A DNA stretch of 64,000 bases, from positions 2,728,001-2,792,000 of the forward strand of contig NZ_CP148752.1 of NCBI RefSeq assembly GCF_040448305.1. Direction: 5' to 3'. How positions within the stretch are numbered: position 1 is the first letter of the stretch; each line of letters opens with the position of its first letter. The notes under the pieces were generated by a model. It searched no databases, had not been told where the DNA came from, and worked only from the letters and a program-made list of their open reading frames with translations. Made by a program: the position numbers and the translations under genes. Source of the stretch: Pseudomonas fluorescens (GTDB lineage Bacteria > Pseudomonadota > Gammaproteobacteria > Pseudomonadales > Pseudomonadaceae). Positions 60,868-64,000 of this stretch are shown here, in pieces.

Positions 60868-62250
60868 TCACAGATGCAACGCATGCCCCAACGCCCGCAA
60901 CGCCGCTTCCTGCACCGCTTCACCCAGCGTCGGATGCGCATGGATGGTGCCGCCGATGTCTTCCAGCCGCGCGCCCATTTCCAGGCTTTGCGCGAACGCC
61001 GTGGACAACTCCGACACCCCGACGCCCACCGCCTGCCAGCCGACAATCACATGATTGTCGCGACGGGCGACCACGCGCACGAAGCCGCTTTTCGACTCCA
61101 GGGTCATCGCCCGGCCATTGGCGGCGAACGGGAAGCTCGACACGATGCAGTCCAGACCTGCGGCGTTGGCCTCGTCCGGAGTCTTGCCAACCACCACCAG
61201 TTCCGGGTCGGTGAAGCACACGGCGGCGATGGCGGTCGGGTTGAACTCGCGGGATTTACCGCTGATCAGCTCGGCGACCATCTCGCCCTGGGCCATGGCC
61301 CGGTGCGCGAGCATCGGTTCGCCGCTCAGGTCACCGATGGCATACACGTTGCGCATGCTGGTCTGGCAGCGGTGGTCGATCTTGATCGACGAACCGTTCA
61401 TGTCCAGGTTCAGCGCTTCGAGGTTCCAGCCCTGGGTGTTCGGCTTGCGACCGACGGCCACCAGCACCTGATCGGTTTCCAGGTTCAGGGTCGCACCGTT
61501 CGGGGCCAGTACTTGTAAGGCATTTTCTTTTGAATCAAAGCCTTGAACGCTGTGTTTCAAGTAAAGTTTCACGCCGAGTTTTCTCAGTTCGTCGTGCACC
61601 GGCTGGGTCAGTTCGGCGTCGTAGGCCGGCAGGATGCGTTCCTGCGCTTCCACCACGCTGACCTCGGCGCCGAGCTTGCGATAGGCAATGCCCAGCTCCA
61701 GACCGATGTAGCCACCGCCGACCACAATCAAGCGCTTGGGCACGGATGTCGGCGCCAAGGCTTCGGTGGACGAGATGATCGGCCCGCCAATCGGCAACAT
61801 CGGCAGGTTCACGCTTTTCGAACCGGTGGCCAGCACCAGGTGCTCGCACTGAATGCGCGTGTCGCCAACATCGATGGTTTTACCGTCAACCACCTTGGCC
61901 CAGCCTTGAACGACCTGGACCTTGTTCTTTTTCAGCAGCGCCGCAACGCCGGTGGTCAGGCGATCGACGATGCCGTCTTTCCATTCGACGCTCTTGGTGA
62001 TGTCGAGGGTCGGCGCCGAAACGCTGATGCCCAGGGCCGAAAGCTGATGGTGGTGCTGCGTCTGATGAAACTGCTCGGCGACGTGAATCAGTGCCTTGGA
62101 CGGAATGCAGCCAATGTTCAGGCAGGTGCCGCCCAGGGATTGGCCTTCCACCAGAATGGTCGGGATGCCCAGCTGACCGGCACGGATCGCCGTCACATAA
62201 CCGCCGGGGCCGCCGCCGATGATCAGCAGCGTGGTGTTCAAAGTTTGCAT
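60868..62250 (-). CDS. lpdV: Dihydrolipoyl dehydrogenase of the branched-chain complex
   Basis: A 460-residue flavoprotein disulfide reductase: GGGPGGYVTAIRAGQLG for FAD, the redox-active pair in GGTCLNIGCIPSK, NAD fold VVGGGYIGLELGIAYRKLG, and the C-terminal HAHPTLGEAV with the catalytic histidine. Position directly after bkdB identifies it as the E3 of the branched-chain keto acid dehydrogenase. It reoxidises dihydrolipoamide with NAD. GGAG precedes the ATG at 62250. Confidence 0.93.
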   Translation of the reverse strand: MQTLNTTLLIIGGGPGGYVTAIRAGQLGIPTILVEGQSLGGTCLNIGCIPSKALIHVAEQFHQTQHHHQLSALGISVSAPTLDITKSVEWKDGIVDRLTTGVAALLKKNKVQVVQGWAKVVDGKTIDVGDTRIQCEHLVLATGSKSVNLPMLPIGGPIISSTEALAPTSVPKRLIVVGGGYIGLELGIAYRKLGAEVSVVEAQERILPAYDAELTQPVHDELRKLGVKLYLKHSVQGFDSKENALQVLAPNGATLNLETDQVLVAVGRKPNTQGWNLEALNLDMNGSSIKIDHRCQTSMRNVYAIGDLSGEPMLAHRAMAQGEMVAELISGKSREFNPTAIAAVCFTDPELVVVGKTPDEANAAGLDCIVSSFPFAANGRAMTLESKSGFVRVVARRDNHVIVGWQAVGVGVSELSTAFAQSLEMGARLEDIGGTIHAHPTLGEAVQEAALRALGHALHL

Positions 62251-62268
62251 GGTGCTCTCCAACAAAAA

Positions 62269-63543
62269 TCAGTCCACAAACAAGGTAGCGGGTTGTTCGA
62301 GCAAGCCACGAATGGCCTGGATGAATAGCGCCGCGTCCATGCCGTCGACCACGCGGTGATCGAAGGAGCTGGAGAGGTTCATCATCTTGCGGATCACGAT
62401 CTGGCCTTTGATCACCATTGGCCGTTCGACGATCTTGTTGACGCCGACGATTGCCACTTCCGGCAGGTTCAGCACCGGCGTGCTGACGATGCCGCCCAAG
62501 GCGCCGAGGCTGGTCAGGGTGATGCTCGAGCCGGACAACTCGTCGCGGCTGGCCTTGCCATTGCGTGCGGCAGTGGCCAAATGGGAGATTTCGGCCGCGT
62601 TGTCCCACAGGCTGCGGGCTTCGGCGTGACGCACCACCGGCACCATCAAACCGATGTCGGCCTGGGTGGCGATACCGACATGCACCGCGCCAAGGCGGGT
62701 GATGAGCTGGGCTTCGTCGTCGTAGCGGGCGTTGATCTGCGGGAAATCGCGCAGGGCGACGACCAGGGCGCGGACCAGGAACGGCAGCAAGGTCAGCTTG
62801 CCGCGGGTGGCGCCGTGTTTTTCGTTGAGGTGCGCGCGCAGTTCTTCCACGGCGGTGACGTCGATTTCTTCGACATAGCTGAAGTGGGCGGCACGCTGGG
62901 TGGCGTCCTGCATGCGCTGGGCGATCTTGCGGCGCATGCCGATCACCGGGATCTGCTGTTCATCGGTACGTTGGGCGTAAGCCGCCGCCACCGGTGCCGA
63001 AGCGTTCGACTGACCCTGGGCCAGGTAGGCGTCGAGGTCTTCATGCAGCACGCGACCGGCCGGGCCGCTGCCACGGACCAGACGCAGCTGGATTCCGAGG
63101 TCCAGCGCATGTTTGCGCACGGCCGGGGAGGCCAGTGGGCGTTCATCGGCTGCGCGAGCCACCATCGGGCCCTGGCATACGGCAGCTTTCGGCGCCGGGG
63201 CAGCGACCGGTTTGCTTTCCACCACGGCTTCAACTTTAGGTGCGGCCACAGGCGCTTCTTTAACAGGTGCCGGTTGCGCCGACTCCTTAACGTTGCCCGC
63301 GCCTTCGACTTCAATGCTGATCAGCACACTGCCAACCGCCATGACTTCGCCCGGCTGGCCACCCAGGGCAATGACCTTGCCATGCACCGGCGACGGGATA
63401 TCGACCATCGCCTTGTCGGTCATGACATCGGCCAGTACCTGATCTTCGACGACCATGTCGCCGACCTTGACGTGCCATACCGACAATTCAACTTCTGCAA
63501 TGCCTTCACCAATGTCCGGCATTTTAATGACGTGCGTGCCCAT
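62269..63543 (-). CDS. bkdB: Branched-chain keto acid dehydrogenase E2 (lipoamide acyltransferase)
   Basis: A 424-residue acyltransferase with one N-terminal lipoyl domain (lipoyl lysine in VMTDKAMVDI), a Pro/Ala/Lys-rich linker, a peripheral subunit-binding domain (ASPAVRKHALDLGIQLRLV) and the catalytic domain ending in SSFDHRVVDG. It transfers the branched acyl group to CoA. It starts immediately after the bkdA2 stop, with GGAGG inside the end of that gene. It forms the core of the Bkd complex. Confidence 0.94.
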   Translation of the reverse strand: MGTHVIKMPDIGEGIAEVELSVWHVKVGDMVVEDQVLADVMTDKAMVDIPSPVHGKVIALGGQPGEVMAVGSVLISIEVEGAGNVKESAQPAPVKEAPVAAPKVEAVVESKPVAAPAPKAAVCQGPMVARAADERPLASPAVRKHALDLGIQLRLVRGSGPAGRVLHEDLDAYLAQGQSNASAPVAAAYAQRTDEQQIPVIGMRRKIAQRMQDATQRAAHFSYVEEIDVTAVEELRAHLNEKHGATRGKLTLLPFLVRALVVALRDFPQINARYDDEAQLITRLGAVHVGIATQADIGLMVPVVRHAEARSLWDNAAEISHLATAARNGKASRDELSGSSITLTSLGALGGIVSTPVLNLPEVAIVGVNKIVERPMVIKGQIVIRKMMNLSSSFDHRVVDGMDAALFIQAIRGLLEQPATLFVD

Positions 63544-64000
63544 TCAGACCTCCATGACCCGTTTCAACGCCGCGCCCACTCGGGACGGGCCTGGGAAATA
63601 CGCCCACTCTTGCGCGTGCGGGTAAGGGGTGTCCCAACCTGTGACGCGTTCGATCGGCGCTTCCAGGTGGTGGAAGCAATGCTCTTGCACCAGCGACACC
63701 AGTTCGGCACCGAAACCGCAGGTACGTGTGGCTTCGTGCACCACCACGCAACGGCCGGTCTTTTTCACCGACTTGACGATGGTTTCCAGGTCCAGCGGCC
63801 ACAGGCTGCGCAGGTCGATGACTTCGGCGTCGACGCCGCTTTCTTCAGCAGCGACTTGCGACACGTACACGGTGGTGCCGTAGGTCAGCACGGTGACGTC
63901 CTTGCCCGGACGGGTGATCGCAGCGACATCCAGCGGCACGGTGTAGTACCCGTCCGGCACTTGCGCGGCGGGGTGCTTCGACCACGGGGTTACCGGGCGG
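63544..64000 (-). CDS. bkdA2: Branched-chain keto acid dehydrogenase E1 beta (partial)
   Basis: The C-terminal 151 or so residues of BkdA2; the gene continues beyond the window's right edge. The readable part opens RPVTPWSKHPAAQ and includes VPDGYYTVPL, VIDLRSLWPLD, VHEATRTCGFGAEL and GWDTPYPHAQEWAYFPG, as in P. putida. With the alpha subunit it decarboxylates branched-chain 2-oxo acids with thiamine diphosphate. The stop abuts the bkdB start. Confidence 0.93.
   Translation of the reverse strand, partial: RPVTPWSKHPAAQVPDGYYTVPLDVAAITRPGKDVTVLTYGTTVYVSQVAAEESGVDAEVIDLRSLWPLDLETIVKSVKKTGRCVVVHEATRTCGFGAELVSLVQEHCFHHLEAPIERVTGWDTPYPHAQEWAYFPGPSRVGAALKRVMEV

Overview
The window is a stretch of chromosome from a Pseudomonas of the P. 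fluorescens complex. Several things point there: GC-rich coding DNA, the bkdA2-bkdB-lpdV operon in its pseudomonad layout, a complete hydroxyproline (lhp) catabolic cluster, a DUF6124 gene, and the REP palindromes (core GGGAGCGAGCCTGCTCGCGA and variants) in more than a dozen intergenic gaps. No phage, plasmid, insertion sequence, CRISPR array or RAYT transposase gene is visible. The content is mostly metabolic, transport and regulatory.

Left part (1-8.2 kb): a dispersed repeat at the edge; a CAP-domain secreted protein divergent from a SleB-like cell wall hydrolase; a four-gene operon (sugar nucleotide epimerase, polyprenyl-phosphate glycosyltransferase, small LAB_N membrane protein, ArnT-like transferase) that looks like an LPS/lipid A sugar decoration pathway, possibly with galacturonate, preceded by an overlapping 23-codon upstream ORF; then a zinc alcohol dehydrogenase, an orphan YbdD-like protein and a metallophosphoesterase.

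8.2-19.5 kb: a tandem array of about four REP-pair units; a polyamine-type ABC transporter operon ending in an aldehyde dehydrogenase; an orphan ParS/MbcA-like antitoxin-domain gene; a long, potentially highly structured leader before a DUF6124 gene; a tandemly duplicated REP pair that carries copies of both flanking gene ends; LuxR, VOC and fosmidomycin-resistance-like MFS genes, the last divergent from an AraC regulator.

19.5-35.1 kb: a phosphonate cluster (phnX, LysR, organophosphate-type MFS, iron alcohol dehydrogenase) with no phnW; a NIPSNAP protein; the hydroxyproline cluster (epimerase, D-hydroxyproline dehydrogenase, deaminase, semialdehyde dehydrogenase, APC permease, AraC regulator) flanked by a RidA protein; then the 23S rRNA hydroxylase RlhA.

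35.1-55.2 kb: two unknown secreted or anchored proteins, tRNA-Gln, a GST, a GlxA-type regulator beside a Nit6803-type nitrilase and a DoxX protein, a divergent ProA paralogue, DNA topoisomerase III, a metabolite:H+ symporter with an unusual loop, a GMC oxidoreductase whose C-terminus runs into a REP, an AlkC-like glycosylase, a Kef-type antiporter and a PAS-GGDEF diguanylate cyclase.

55.2-64 kb: FKBP isomerase, MEKHLA protein, a DmeR-DmeF nickel/cobalt efflux pair with a visible G-tract operator, a P450 lacking the usual I-helix threonine and divergent from an ArsR regulator, then ilvE and the branched-chain keto acid dehydrogenase genes lpdV, bkdB and partial bkdA2. IlvE and Bkd catalyse consecutive steps of branched-chain amino acid catabolism. 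The most interesting points to follow up are the leader before DUF6124, the REP duplications, the phnW-less phosphonate cluster, the P450 variant and the LPS operon with its leader ORF.
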